Origin: Candidatus Gastranaerophilales bacterium
GTDB taxonomy: Bacteria; Cyanobacteriota; Vampirovibrionia; Gastranaerophilales; Gastranaerophilaceae
Direction: 5' to 3'
Length of the DNA stretch: 64,000 nt
Assembly: GCA_944326115.1 (NCBI GenBank)
Contig: CALVCQ010000002.1
Location: 1-64,000, forward strand
The notes beneath the pieces were generated by a model. That model was not told the origin of the DNA and searched no databases. It saw only the letters and a program-made list of their open reading frames with translations. Of the stretch, positions 9,102-18,218 are shown in pieces. Every line of letters starts with the position of its first letter. The first letter of the stretch is position 1. Made by a program: the position numbers and the translations under genes.

Positions 9102-9899
9102 TTACCATTTGCCGTAATGTATTTTTTGTTTTGCACAGTATTTAACCTGTTCAATTGAAACATTATTCGCAGCGGGATAGCCTAGGCCTATGTAGCACGG
9201 CAGCAAATAGTCGTCAGGTGCACCGACTGTCTTTGCGGCGTTTATCCCCTCATCTGCGACAGGAATTCTCATCGAACAGGCTAGTCCTTCCGCTGTCGCA
9301 GACAGAAAAATATTTTCTATCACGCACCATATAGAAGATAAAGGGTTTAATGAGCTTACGGAAGAAGGATGCATTACTGCAGAATTAGCCTTAAAAAACG
9401 GCAATATTATATGAGAAGCGCTGAACAGCATAGAGTACTGTTTTGGCATTGCATCCGCATACATTTTTTGCTGGGGAGTTCCGTCTGTAAGTATTTGTTT
9501 TAGAATTTCAAGCTGCGGTTTTACACCGTTTTTTATAAATTGAAGCGCTTTTTCTTTATCGTTTTTCATATTGTCAACTGACTCCGACTACTTGTTGAAC
9601 CTGTGCAATAAGCAAGTTCAATATTTAACAATAAGTCCGGCACAGTCAACAAGCGCATGGGGTCACTTCCGTAAAATGCTAGACTCGGCGCCACTCGCAC
9701 TCCGTGTACCACTCCTACAAGCGAGGTCCCACTCAGACATTTTCTCCTCAAGTATTACAAACTCCCAGTTTCTTAAATGATCGTGAGTTGGGGCTTGCAG
9801 CCCGGCATTTATAATTTTTTCAACAATATCAGCAGAAACTTTTCTGTCTTCAAAATCTCTTGTTATGTGTCTTCTGTATATTGCGTCGTATAATTCTAT
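9102..9899 (-). pseudogene. Nitroreductase-family gene interrupted by a 172-bp repeat
   Basis: The two halves of an FMN-type nitroreductase lie either side of a repeat element. The N-terminal half (9899-9740) reads IELYDAIYRRHITRDFEDRK, then LQAPTHDHLRNWEFVIL; the C-terminal half (9569-9102) carries SSIWCVIENIFLSATAEGLA and APDDYLLPCYIGLGYP. Removing the element plus one copy of the flanking 5-bp repeat (177 bp in all) rejoins them in frame as LEEKNDKEKAL, giving about 206 residues, normal for the family. As it stands, the reading frame runs into the element and stops at a TGA (9665-9663). The expected start codon is ATA, eight bases after a good GGAGG, so the start may also have decayed. The gene is divergent from the TolC-like gene. 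Confidence 0.85.
9568..9739 (+). mobile_element. 172-bp MITE-like repeat, copy 1
   Basis: The same 172-bp sequence occurs at 18263-18434 and, inverted, at 58640-58811; I find no difference by eye. It begins ATATTGTCAACTGACTCCGA, ends GAGGTCCCACTCAGACA, and is visibly richer in G+C than its surroundings. The two ends share only a short inverted TGTC/GACA. This copy sits inside a nitroreductase gene and is flanked by TTTTC on both sides (9563-9567 and 9740-9744), which fits a 5-bp target duplication. A 55-codon open frame runs through it but ends in whatever DNA follows, so I do not treat it as a gene. No transposase is encoded. Confidence 0.85.
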
Positions 9900-9960
9900 T
9901 GTCTTTTCCTCCGGTTATTTATTTTTTATATTGTAACATGTCTGGAATTATAAAAAATAA

Positions 9961-10002
9961 AAGGCTGCAGGAGAAAGATTAGCAGCCTTCACCAAAGGTG
10001 AA
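9961..10002 (-). terminator. Tandem hairpins, possible terminator on the minus strand
   Basis: AAGGCTGC (9961-9968) pairs with GCAGCCTT (9982-9989). On the minus strand it is followed by a U-rich run (TTATTTTTTAT), as in an intrinsic terminator. A second small hairpin (TTCACC, AAA, GGTGAA) lies at 9988-10002. It stands upstream of the broken nitroreductase, so it could be a leader attenuator or end a short minus-strand RNA. Confidence 0.45.
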
Positions 10003-10039
10003 TTATGGTATTGGTCTAATGAAAGTTTTTATTAATATT

Positions 10040-10055
10040 GTTAGCTTAAACTAAC
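10040..10055. promoter_or_regulatory. Operator-like site GTTAG-N6-CTAAC
   Basis: GTTAGCTTAAACTAAC lies between the divergent nitroreductase remnant and the TolC-like gene. A partial second copy (TGCTAAAACTAAC) is at 10071-10083. The same arms and spacing occur in the perfect palindrome at 14771-14794. The pattern suits a dimeric MarR-type repressor, but none is encoded in this window. Confidence 0.4.
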
Positions 10056-10192
10056 TATATTACAAGAGTATGCTAAAACTAACAATTTGTCAAGCATTTA
10101 TTAATACAAATATTTAACCGACAGGCTATGAGAATTTTTATGATTTTCAAATAAGCTTTCTTATGTGTATAAAATTTTGAAAATCGGGGATT

Positions 10193-11668
10193 ATGAAAAA
10201 ATTCTTGATATTTATATTTATAAATCTGATAAATTTATTGCCTGCTTTTTGCGAAGATTATGATGAGCTTATATGGGATTACCATCCGGATAAGTTTCTT
10301 GAAACAATAAAAGACGGCAAAGGGCTTTATGACGAAAAAACACAAAAAGATCTGGATAACCAAATAAAAGAGAGATTACACATTACCTTGCTGCCTATAG
10401 ATCTGGAAACATGTATTTATGTTGCTATGAAAAATAATTACGACATAAAAATTGCCGGTACCCAAACGGAAGAAACAAAATGGAACTATGCAAACTCATA
10501 CGCTGACTTACTTCCGGATATCTATTACGGATACAGAATACAGGCGCTAACCGGTGAATTTTTAGTCGGCAACATCTTACCGAGAGTTATCAGGCAAAAT
10601 CCTATCTATAACGGCATAACCATTGATTATCCGATAGGCAACGGCAGCACATTTTTTACCATTGCAAGTTCAAAAAATTTATATAAAGCGCAAAAGCATA
10701 AATATCAATACACGCAAAGCGAGCTTCTTTTAAAAACAACAAACTATTACTATGATCTTTTGGAAGCAAAATTCAATATAGAAGTATTATTGTCAAATTT
10801 AAGAGACCGGCATGAACAGTTAAAGCTCATGATAGCAAGATATCATATAGGTATAGGTTCGAAATATGATATTCTAAGAGCAGAAGCCCAGTATGCGGAT
10901 GCCAAACAAGAACTTATAAGTGCACTTAATTCTCTCAGACTGCAGCAGTCAAAACTGGCAAATGTTATGGGAATAGAGGTTACATTAACGTTGTATCCTT
11001 TTGAAACAGGGGCTAGACCAAGAGAGCTTGTAGCAAAGACAAACAGTATAGACTGTCTTTACAATGTTGCATTGCAATCAAGAGAAGACATTAAAGCCAA
11101 AAGAGCTGAAATTCGTTCTCTGATAAATTTGAAAAACAGAAATTATACGGATTTTGCACCATATATAGAACTTACTTACGAGTTTGCAAAAGTAGGTGTT
11201 ACAGGAAATACCAGTCTTAGCCCGAATCACACCTGGAGCCTTAATGCTGTCTTGCCTCTCGGAAAAAAACTCGGGGTAGATACACTTACTCAAAAAAATG
11301 CCGATCTTGCAAAAGTAAAGACTGCGAGATTTGAACTTACAAATTTAGAACGCAGTGTGAAAGAAAATATAGTAAGCTCGTATTACAGTTCAAAAACAGC
11401 TCTGGAAAGAATCGAAGCTAACAAAAAGCAGGTGGAATCCGCTGATGAAGGCTTAAAATTCTCGCTTGTCGGTTTTGATGTCGGGCAAAATACATTTATA
11501 GATGTTTTGACCTCTCAAACTGAAAAAACCAGGGCACGACAACAGCTTATCCAATCTATAATAGAATATAACAAGGCTCAAACACAGCTGCTTTTTGACA
11601 CAGGTATAATAAGTCCCAAAACAATTCTGTTAAATTATAAAGGAATGAAAAGTTATATTAAAAAATAA
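10193..11668 (+). CDS. TolC-family outer membrane efflux channel
   Basis: TolC-type proteins are trimeric outer-membrane channels with long periplasmic helices, used by efflux pumps and type I secretion. The 491 residues start with a signal peptide (about 1-20, ending PAFCE). Two TolC-type repeats follow: LPIDLETCIYVAMKNNYDIK near residue 65, and a second set of long helices (YHIGIGSKYDILRAEAQYAD near 220; FDVGQNTFIDVLTSQTEKTR near 430). The YHIGIGS/FDVGQN and T/AEAQ patterns are typical. No adaptor or pump gene is adjacent. An operator-like site lies 140 bases upstream, shared with the divergent nitroreductase remnant, so control by a MarR-type regulator is possible. Confidence 0.9.
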   Translation: MKKFLIFIFINLINLLPAFCEDYDELIWDYHPDKFLETIKDGKGLYDEKTQKDLDNQIKERLHITLLPIDLETCIYVAMKNNYDIKIAGTQTEETKWNYANSYADLLPDIYYGYRIQALTGEFLVGNILPRVIRQNPIYNGITIDYPIGNGSTFFTIASSKNLYKAQKHKYQYTQSELLLKTTNYYYDLLEAKFNIEVLLSNLRDRHEQLKLMIARYHIGIGSKYDILRAEAQYADAKQELISALNSLRLQQSKLANVMGIEVTLTLYPFETGARPRELVAKTNSIDCLYNVALQSREDIKAKRAEIRSLINLKNRNYTDFAPYIELTYEFAKVGVTGNTSLSPNHTWSLNAVLPLGKKLGVDTLTQKNADLAKVKTARFELTNLERSVKENIVSSYYSSKTALERIEANKKQVESADEGLKFSLVGFDVGQNTFIDVLTSQTEKTRARQQLIQSIIEYNKAQTQLLFDTGIISPKTILLNYKGMKSYIKK

Positions 11669-11670
11669 TG

Positions 11671-12309
11671 TCATATATAGATGCTTATTGCGCCCTTTAG
11701 CTGAGAGGAAGTCACTGTCTTATAATCCTGTATTTTATCTTCTCCGTAATAAGAATCAGGTTTTATTGTAGATTTTGTTTTGCTTTTGTCTATACAGTTA
11801 ACTACTTCGCTTACTGTGTCTTCTGACAGGTTATCTATAAACTGAACAATAGCTATTGTTTGAGCTGTTTCCATCCCGTACATTTCAGCAAGTTCCGATG
11901 AAATATTTAAATTTCCTTCATTTAATAATTGCTTTAATGCAGGACTTTTTGAGAGTGTTTGTGCAACTGAAAACTTTATTGCACCCACAAAATCAGACTG
12001 TGTAATATAATCACCGTCTGAAGATAAATTTCCGAATTTATTTAAAACAGTAGACACAAGAACATAAGCATTTTTTTGTGTCATATTTTCATTTTCGAGA
12101 AGTGTTTTTAAATTATTCAATCCCTCTTTGCTTAATCCGTTATCATTTGCACCGGTCAGCAACGACAATGATTGGTACACAAGCTGTGATATAGATTGCA
12201 TTGCATTTTGCATCTGTTTAAATGCTGACAGCACAGAACTGTCTGACACAGCAGATGCATTTATATGTGTATTTTTATTTATATTTATAGAATCTATTGA
12301 ATTAATCAC
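11671..12309 (-). CDS. Unknown helical protein
   Basis: This 212-residue protein has a polar N-terminus rich in Asn, Ser and Ile, followed by predicted helices (LSAFKQMQNAMQSISQLVYQ, then LNNLKTLLENENMTQKNAYV) and a C-terminal YYGEDKIQDYKTVTSSQLKG segment. SSDGDYITQSDFVGAI (about residues 95-110) loosely resembles an EF-hand loop. There is no signal peptide, membrane span or known domain. It converges on the TolC-like gene with two bases between stops and lies downstream of the rpsA terminator, so it is probably transcribed alone. Confidence 0.6.
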   Translation of the reverse strand: MINSIDSININKNTHINASAVSDSSVLSAFKQMQNAMQSISQLVYQSLSLLTGANDNGLSKEGLNNLKTLLENENMTQKNAYVLVSTVLNKFGNLSSDGDYITQSDFVGAIKFSVAQTLSKSPALKQLLNEGNLNISSELAEMYGMETAQTIAIVQFIDNLSEDTVSEVVNCIDKSKTKSTIKPDSYYGEDKIQDYKTVTSSQLKGAISIYI

Positions 12310-12360
12310 TACAACCCTTGTAACAAATTACTGATAAAATAATCAAAAACTTATATAATA

Positions 12361-12410
12361 AAATATTGCCCTAATAATAAATTTTTCATTTAATTATTAG
12401 GGTAATATTT
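12361..12410 (-). terminator. Long hairpin downstream of rpsA
   Basis: An 18-bp stem (AAATATTGCCCTAATAAT at 12361-12378 with 12393-12410, one G-U pair) closes a 14-base loop just after the rpsA stop codon. The sequence on both sides is AT-rich but lacks a long clean U run, so it may act as a terminator or as a 3'-end stabiliser. Confidence 0.6.
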
Positions 12411-12434
12411 ACAATTATTTACTTTTTATAAAAT

Positions 12435-13490
12435 TTAATCGCCTTCGATACTCAAGCTGATTCTTCGGTCGTCGGGATTGAATCTTATAATTGTTGTCTG
12501 AATTTTGTCTCCTGCAGAAAGTATGCAGCTGTTTTTGTTCTGGTATTCAACGACTTCATTATTAGGAAGAAGCGCTTCCACACCCGGGAATACTTCAACA
12601 AATGCACCGAAGTGTTTGATTCTGGTAACGTTTCCTTCAACTTTATCCCCTTCTTTAATTTTATTTTTTGCTTCTATCCAGGGATCTGCCTCCAGATTTT
12701 TTAAACTGAGACTTACACGTTGTTTATCGTGGTCAATACCTATAATTTCAACTTTAATAGTGTCTGCAACTTTTAGAATATCCGACGGATGATCAACCCA
12801 TCTCCAGGACATTTGAGACAAAGGCAGCAATCCGTCCATTCCGCCTATATCGATAAATGCACCAAAATCAGTGATTCTTACAACTTCACCTTCTACAACC
12901 TGTCCGACTTCTAGATTGGTAAACATATTTTCTTTTGTTTCTTCAAGCGCATCGGAATAAACCTTTTTATTAGACAATATAAAGTTATTTTGCGCAGGAT
13001 CAATAGACAGAATCTTCAATTCAATTTTTTCTCCGACAATACTGTCTGTATCTTTTGCTCTTAAATGACTGGATGGAACAAAACCTCTGACACCTTTTAC
13101 TTCTACAAGTATACCGCCTTTTACAACAGAAACAACAGTTCCTTCTACAGTTGCATCTTCTTCTTTTAGTACTTCAAGCTCTTTCCACGCATAAGCCATT
13201 GCAACTTTTTTATAAGAAAGCATAAACTTGCCGTCTTCATCCTCTTCTCTTATTATTAAAAACTCGTATACCTGACCTTTTTCAAGCGTCTCACTTACTG
13301 TTTTTGATGTATCTACCCGTGCTTCTCTGTCTGGACAAACAGCAGAAGTTTTTGCTCCTATATCTACAATAACGCCTTCGGAATCATAACCACAGACAAT
13401 ACCTTTTACCAGATCACCTTTTTGAAATTTATAATCATACTGTGTCATTAATGACTCAAATTCGTCATCGGTGTAAGCTTTAGCGACCAT
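12435..13490 (-). CDS. rpsA: 30S ribosomal protein S1
   Basis: S1 binds single-stranded mRNA and helps load it on the 30S subunit. The 351 residues contain four S1/OB repeats. The first two are diverged (KGDLVKGIVCGYDSEGVIVD; EGTVVSVVKGGILVEVKGVR). The last two are canonical (EGEVVRITDFGAFIDIGGMD near residue 200, and EGNVTRIKHFGAFVEVFPGV near 285), each ending with an RVSLSLK/RRISLSIE strand. This is shorter than the six-repeat enterobacterial S1 and close to the size seen in cyanobacteria and other deep bacteria. The ATG at 13490 follows a GGAGAAAA ribosome site. It is monocistronic, with a hairpin after the stop. Confidence 0.95.
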   Translation of the reverse strand: MVAKAYTDDEFESLMTQYDYKFQKGDLVKGIVCGYDSEGVIVDIGAKTSAVCPDREARVDTSKTVSETLEKGQVYEFLIIREEDEDGKFMLSYKKVAMAYAWKELEVLKEEDATVEGTVVSVVKGGILVEVKGVRGFVPSSHLRAKDTDSIVGEKIELKILSIDPAQNNFILSNKKVYSDALEETKENMFTNLEVGQVVEGEVVRITDFGAFIDIGGMDGLLPLSQMSWRWVDHPSDILKVADTIKVEIIGIDHDKQRVSLSLKNLEADPWIEAKNKIKEGDKVEGNVTRIKHFGAFVEVFPGVEALLPNNEVVEYQNKNSCILSAGDKIQTTIIRFNPDDRRISLSIEGD

Positions 13491-13674
13491 TAGTTTTCTC
13501 CATTAAATAATATCCTCATTTTCACTATCCTTTATAATATTAAATTTATATGAATTTTGTCAAATAAAAAATTATCAAACTTTAATAAATCTCAATGTTT
13601 GAGGCTAATTTTTTTTGTATAAATATTGGTTACTACTACACAAAATTTTCTGAAATTCGGAAATATTAAAAAAA

Positions 13675-14751
13675 TTAATTTCTGTATCCTATGCCTGCTC
13701 TGTATCCGGAAATAAAATACATTAACGGCAAAGCCGGTTCTATCCATTTAAATCCTGATAAAACTCCGGCAGTTGCAATATCATCTGCATGCAGTGCAAT
13801 ATCCGTTAATTCAGGATGCCGTTCATCATATATGCTTTTATGCGATATATTTTTCCCTTTGTTAAATATCGGGTCAATAATTTTTTGGCTCATTTTATTT
13901 GCAATATAACTTCCGCCGATGATTCCTGTAGAAGCAATGCCGCTTATAATCACGAGCATTTTTTTTGCCGGTGAAAGCGGTTTTATTTTTCCTGATTTTT
14001 GCAGACCTTCCGCTATAAACAATGCTGCGCAGGCTCCGACATTGCATAAAAATATATTTGCAAAATATTGATAAAACCCTTCTTTTATTTTATTGGCGAT
14101 AGATTTTTTTGAACATTCAGAGATAACTTTATCGGCTGCTATTCCGCCAAGTACTCCTCCGGTAACAGGAATAGCACCTAAAAGAGACAATCGTCCTATC
14201 TCAGAAAAAATATCTCTTGCTTTTAAGTTTTTAGGTTCAGGCAAAATTGTATTAAACAGAACTTTTTTATTTTTATCCTCAGGCAAAATTTTTGTCAGGC
14301 AGTCAATCTCTGCCGGCGAAAGCGGCTTGTTTTTTGCTTTGTTTAAAAGCAGCAAAACTTTTTCATTTTCGGGTTTTGTTTGAGAAATGTATGCGGTGAT
14401 AGAATCTGTCTGTTTTTTGATAATATCTTTTTTTGATGAAATCGGAAGCAAAGCCGGAATAATTTGCTTTTGTGGAATATTGAAAAAATTTTTACCTAGT
14501 TTGAAATTTATTTCTCTGGTTTTTATTCCTCTTGCTCCTATCCATGAAGCAGCTATAGCGGCAGCGGTAATTATAGAATTTTTCAGTACGATTTTCTTTT
14601 TTTTGTTATTACTTTTATTTTTTACGGATTTATATGTGTCATAAATACCGTAAACACAGCCGGCTCCTACTAACAATATCGGCATTCTTTTTTCAATTTT
14701 ATTTAATACCAAAGGCTGGTCAACGTATTGTGCAATAGATTTAATATTCAT
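13675..14751 (-). CDS. Unknown polytopic membrane protein
   Basis: The 358 residues contain about six hydrophobic, glycine-rich segments, near residues 24-38, 60-75 (SIITAAAIAASWIGARG), 188-207 (LSLLGAIPVTGGVLGGIAAD), 230-250, 266-286 (MLVIISGIASTGIIGGSYIA) and 335-350. Lysine-rich soluble stretches separate them. The family is not recognised. The first residues (IKSIAQYVDQPLVLNKIEK) are polar, so there is no cleavable signal. A perfect 24-bp palindrome lies 20 bases before the ATG, which strongly suggests repressor control. The second half looks like a compact helical bundle rather than a transporter with a known signature. Confidence 0.65.
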   Translation of the reverse strand: MNIKSIAQYVDQPLVLNKIEKRMPILLVGAGCVYGIYDTYKSVKNKSNNKKKKIVLKNSIITAAAIAASWIGARGIKTREINFKLGKNFFNIPQKQIIPALLPISSKKDIIKKQTDSITAYISQTKPENEKVLLLLNKAKNKPLSPAEIDCLTKILPEDKNKKVLFNTILPEPKNLKARDIFSEIGRLSLLGAIPVTGGVLGGIAADKVISECSKKSIANKIKEGFYQYFANIFLCNVGACAALFIAEGLQKSGKIKPLSPAKKMLVIISGIASTGIIGGSYIANKMSQKIIDPIFNKGKNISHKSIYDERHPELTDIALHADDIATAGVLSGFKWIEPALPLMYFISGYRAGIGYRN

Positions 14752-14770
14752 TATATTTCCTTTAAATACA

Positions 14771-14794
14771 ATAAGTTAGTCATGACTAACTTAT
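14771..14794. promoter_or_regulatory. Perfect 24-bp palindrome, candidate operator
   Basis: ATAAGTTAGTCA is followed directly by its exact reverse complement. It starts 20 bases upstream of the start codon of the unknown membrane protein, next to a TATATA box on that strand. The GTTAG/CTAAC arms match the site at 10040-10055, so one dimeric repressor may bind both. Confidence 0.6.
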
Positions 14795-14951
14795 ATAAAA
14801 AAATAATAATTGTCAATACGATAATGTTGTAGTTCGGTTTTACATAACTTTACATACAGTATGTTTTTTTTAAAGTTTTTTGATTATGTGCCGATAAGAT
14901 AAATATAACAGCCAGAATTAATATCAGTTACACACATAAAAAACAACAGGG

Positions 14952-15122
14952 ATGAATATGGATTTTTACAACGAAGAAAATAATGAATACGAAAGACAGA
15001 CGGAAATACAGAACAATCTTATCAGATTGATTAAAGTTCTTGATGAATGTTTGGAAAATATTGACAGTTTTTATTGTTATACATTGAAAAAACAAATGCT
15101 TGCAGGTTCAAACCAGAACTAA
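14952..15122 (+). CDS. Small acidic protein, 56 codons
   Basis: An ATG at 14952 (or 14958, which has the better-placed AGGGA ribosome site) opens a 56-codon frame: MNMDFYNEENNEYERQ, then NNLIRLIKVLDECLENI, ending in LAGSNQN. The sequence looks like a short amphipathic helix with one Cys pair region (DECLENIDSFYCY). I do not recognise it. It has codon use like its neighbours and stands between the palindrome-controlled gene and argS, 83 bases before the latter. It may simply be the first gene of the argS transcript. Confidence 0.5.
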   Translation: MNMDFYNEENNEYERQTEIQNNLIRLIKVLDECLENIDSFYCYTLKKQMLAGSNQN

Positions 15123-15205
15123 CATCAGCTTTTGGCTGCCCTGTCTTTTCTTCTTATCTTGTTTTAACTATAATTTTTGTAGATTAAGATTTACAAAGGT
15201 GAAGT

Positions 15206-16960
15206 ATGTTAAAACAATATATTACTGATGTTACAGTACAGGCAATAAAAGAAGCTCTTAAAAACAAAAAACTCGGAGAAATGAGCTGTGAACAAGAATA
15301 TACTTTAAATGCAGAAACCCCGAAAAACGAAGAATTCGGTGATTTTGCTGTTAATGTTTCTTCTTTAGCCAGATATGCCAAAATGGCACCCCCTGCAATT
15401 GCGCATGCTGTAGCCGAATTTATAAATATTAATGATATAGAGGTAAATACTGTTGCAGGTTTTATAAATTTTAAACTTGGTAAATCATTTTTAAATACCG
15501 TAGTAAAAGACATAATGAACTTGAAAAACGAATACGGTTCAAACAATTTTGGAGAAGGACAAAAAGTCATACTTGAATATGTATCAGCTAATCCTACAGG
15601 ACCTTTTCATATAGGGCACGGACGCTGGGCAGCAATGGGAAGTGCGCTTGCTAATTTATTAAAATTTGCCGGATACAATGTTTATCAGGAGTTTTATATA
15701 AATGATGCCGGCAATCAGATTAAAAATCTCGGACGTTCTCTTCATGTACGAGTATTGCAGGAAATCGGTGAAAAGATTGATTTTCCTTCCGATGAAACAC
15801 AAAGGAAGTCATTCTACCCGGGAGAATATCTTGTTCCTGTTGCAAAAGAGTTTGTAAAAGACAATCCGGAGTTTGTAAAAACGCTGACTAAAGATTTAAC
15901 AAACGAACAGCTCGAAATTCTAAGCGGTTATGCAAAACAAAAAATGCTTGAAGCGCAAAAAACGCTGTTGAATAAATTTCATACTCATTTTGACAATTTT
16001 TATTCTGAGACGGATTTGCACAAATCCGGTAAGGTTGAACAATGTCTGAAAAAGCTTGAAGAAAAAGGTATGTTGTATGAAAAAGACGGCGCATTGTGGT
16101 TTAAGTCATCAATGTTTGGCGACGATCAGGACAGGGTACTAAAAAAAACAGACGGTTCAAATACATATTTGACTGCAGATATTGCCTATCATCACGATAA
16201 GATACACAGAGGCTTTGATAAACTTATAAATATCTGGGGTGCCGATCATCACGGATATGTAGCAAGAATGAAAGCTTCAATAGAGGCACTTGGCGACAAT
16301 CCTGATAAACTGGAGGTTCTGCTGGGACAGCTTGTCAATATAGTATTAAACGGCGAAGCAATGCGTATGGGCAAACGCAAAAACATGGTCACACTGGAGG
16401 ATTTGATAGACGAAGTCGGCGTCGATGCAACAAGATACTGGATGATAATAAGAAGTATTGATACAACTCTGGATTTTGATATAGAACTTGCTAAATCAAA
16501 AACTGATGACAATCCGATATTCTATGTTCAATATGCACATGCAAGAGCCTGTTCAATACTTAGAAACGCCAAAACAGAACGTATAAACATAGAAACTAAA
16601 GAGAAAACTGCTCCGATTTTTGAAGAAAAAGAATTAGATGATGCAATAATGAATGCGGATTTGAATCTTTTATGGACAACAGAAGATGAAAAATCCTGTA
16701 TTTCTGCAAAAAAATTAATATTAAAATTAGAAGAATTTAATTTTATAATCTTTATGGCTGCGAAAAACAGAGCACCGTATTTAATATGCAAATATTTGCA
16801 GGAGCTTGCAGGGAGCTTCCATCAGTTCTATACTTTTTCAAGAGTATTGACGGAAGACAAAAAACTTACAGCAGCGAGACTTTCTCTTGTAAAATCAGTT
16901 TCTATCGTAATAAAAACAGCATTGGATTTGCTTGCTGTGGATGCTCCTGAGCGAATGTAA
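15206..16960 (+). CDS. argS: Arginyl-tRNA synthetase
   Basis: This class I synthetase charges tRNA-Arg with arginine in the cytosol. The 584 residues match the family. An N-terminal Add-1 domain (about 1-110) is followed by the catalytic Rossmann domain with the HIGH-type motif in SANPTGPFHIGHGRWAA (about 130-147), NDAGNQIKNLGRS, and WGADHHGYVARMKA (about 348). A KMSKS-like loop appears as RMGKRKNMVTLEDL. The anticodon-binding DALR domain closes the protein (FSRVLTEDKKLTAARLSLVK, then ALDLLAVDAPERM). As in many ArgS proteins the KMSKS lysines are not canonical. The ATG at 15206 follows AAGGTGAAG. Confidence 0.97.
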   Translation: MLKQYITDVTVQAIKEALKNKKLGEMSCEQEYTLNAETPKNEEFGDFAVNVSSLARYAKMAPPAIAHAVAEFININDIEVNTVAGFINFKLGKSFLNTVVKDIMNLKNEYGSNNFGEGQKVILEYVSANPTGPFHIGHGRWAAMGSALANLLKFAGYNVYQEFYINDAGNQIKNLGRSLHVRVLQEIGEKIDFPSDETQRKSFYPGEYLVPVAKEFVKDNPEFVKTLTKDLTNEQLEILSGYAKQKMLEAQKTLLNKFHTHFDNFYSETDLHKSGKVEQCLKKLEEKGMLYEKDGALWFKSSMFGDDQDRVLKKTDGSNTYLTADIAYHHDKIHRGFDKLINIWGADHHGYVARMKASIEALGDNPDKLEVLLGQLVNIVLNGEAMRMGKRKNMVTLEDLIDEVGVDATRYWMIIRSIDTTLDFDIELAKSKTDDNPIFYVQYAHARACSILRNAKTERINIETKEKTAPIFEEKELDDAIMNADLNLLWTTEDEKSCISAKKLILKLEEFNFIIFMAAKNRAPYLICKYLQELAGSFHQFYTFSRVLTEDKKLTAARLSLVKSVSIVIKTALDLLAVDAPERM

Positions 16961-17098
16961 TTACATATAGCCGCAACAAATCAAATACTTTATAAAATAG
17001 TGTGCTATAAAAATCATATTAAATTTATAAAAAAGTAATTTGCTTTGTACCAGACAAACCTGAAACGAAAATAAAAAGAAATAACAGGAAATTTATAA

Positions 17099-18181
17099 AT
17101 GCCATTTACAAGTAATGAAAAATTAAATATTAGAGAACAACAGGAGCAAAAAGAGCTGAATGAACTCAGCCCTTTTGCCGCAAAAAGTGTTCTGTCAAAA
17201 GGGAGAGCAAAAGAAGAAGAAAAATGTCCTCTGCGTACAGAGTACCAGCGAGACAGAGACAGAATAATACATTCAAAGGCATTTCGCCGTTTGAAGCATA
17301 AAACACAAGTTTTCTTTTCTCCGACAAATGACCATTTCAGAACACGAATGACGCACACATTAGAGGTTTCTCAAATTGCAAGAACAATTACACGTGCATT
17401 AAATTTAAATGAAGATTTGGCGGAAGCAATTGCACTCGGACATGATCTGGGGCATACGCCTTTCGGGCACAGCGGCGAAGACGTATTAAACGAGATTATG
17501 GATTCCGGTTTCCGACATGCACAACATTCGGTAAGAGTGGCAACAATTATTGAAGATCTTAATCTTACAAAAGAAACCCTTGACGGAATATTGTATCATT
17601 CAGGCTCTTTAAAGAAAGAAAGTCAGGCATACACGCTGGAAGGGAAAATTGTTAAGCTATCCGATAAGATTGCATACATAAATCATGATATTGATGACGC
17701 AATGAGAGCCGGTATTATAAAAGAAACAGATCTTCCTCATGATTGTATTAAATATTTCTCTGTTGACAGGAGCGAACGTATAACAAAGATGGTTATGGAT
17801 ATTGTACAAAACTCCATGGGCAAAGATCATATCTGTATGTCGGATGATGCGTTTTACCATATTGATAAATTAAGAACATGGATGTTTAAAAATGTTTATA
17901 CCAATTCTCTTGCAAAAAAAGAAGAGTCAAAGGTAAAAGGCGTTGTATACGGATTGTTCAATCATTATGAGGCATTTTTAAAGCAGAAACTGCCTAACCT
18001 GAACGAAGAAGAGATAAAAAGAACGGTTTGCGATTATATTGCAGGTATGACTGATCGCTATGCCATTCAAAAATATAAAGAATTCTACATACCCCAATCA
18101 CTTCAAAACATTTCCAATGATGATTTTTTGTTTACTCTGGCAAAAATCAATAATCACAGCATTCAATTGACTGTTATATAA
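17099..18181 (+). CDS. dgt: dGTPase-like HD-domain triphosphohydrolase
   Basis: Members remove the triphosphate from dGTP or other dNTPs and so tune nucleotide pools. The 360-residue protein has the family pattern: RDRDRIIHSKAFRRLKHKTQ near residue 50, the first HD-domain histidine in RTRMTHTLEVSQIARTI, and the metal-binding GHDLGHTPFGHSGED near residue 120. A further conserved aspartate lies in LSDKIAYINHDIDDAMRAG. It is the shorter, EF1143/cyanobacterial type rather than the 500-residue E. coli Dgt. It follows argS by 138 bases and may be co-transcribed. Confidence 0.93.
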   Translation: MPFTSNEKLNIREQQEQKELNELSPFAAKSVLSKGRAKEEEKCPLRTEYQRDRDRIIHSKAFRRLKHKTQVFFSPTNDHFRTRMTHTLEVSQIARTITRALNLNEDLAEAIALGHDLGHTPFGHSGEDVLNEIMDSGFRHAQHSVRVATIIEDLNLTKETLDGILYHSGSLKKESQAYTLEGKIVKLSDKIAYINHDIDDAMRAGIIKETDLPHDCIKYFSVDRSERITKMVMDIVQNSMGKDHICMSDDAFYHIDKLRTWMFKNVYTNSLAKKEESKVKGVVYGLFNHYEAFLKQKLPNLNEEEIKRTVCDYIAGMTDRYAIQKYKEFYIPQSLQNISNDDFLFTLAKINNHSIQLTVI

Positions 18182-18218
18182 AAGATTTTGATTTGATTAC
18201 AGGTCAATAAAGACTGTC

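Noticed and set aside
9571-9780. Open frame of about 55 codons running through all three repeat copies
   Set aside because: It starts at TTG without a ribosome site, ends in different flanking DNA in each copy, and the shorter relative at 49695-49813 does not keep the interior; it is carried by the element rather than a gene.
15105-15119. tRNA T-arm-like GGTTCAAACC
   Set aside because: No cloverleaf can be built around it, and it is inside the 56-codon reading frame.
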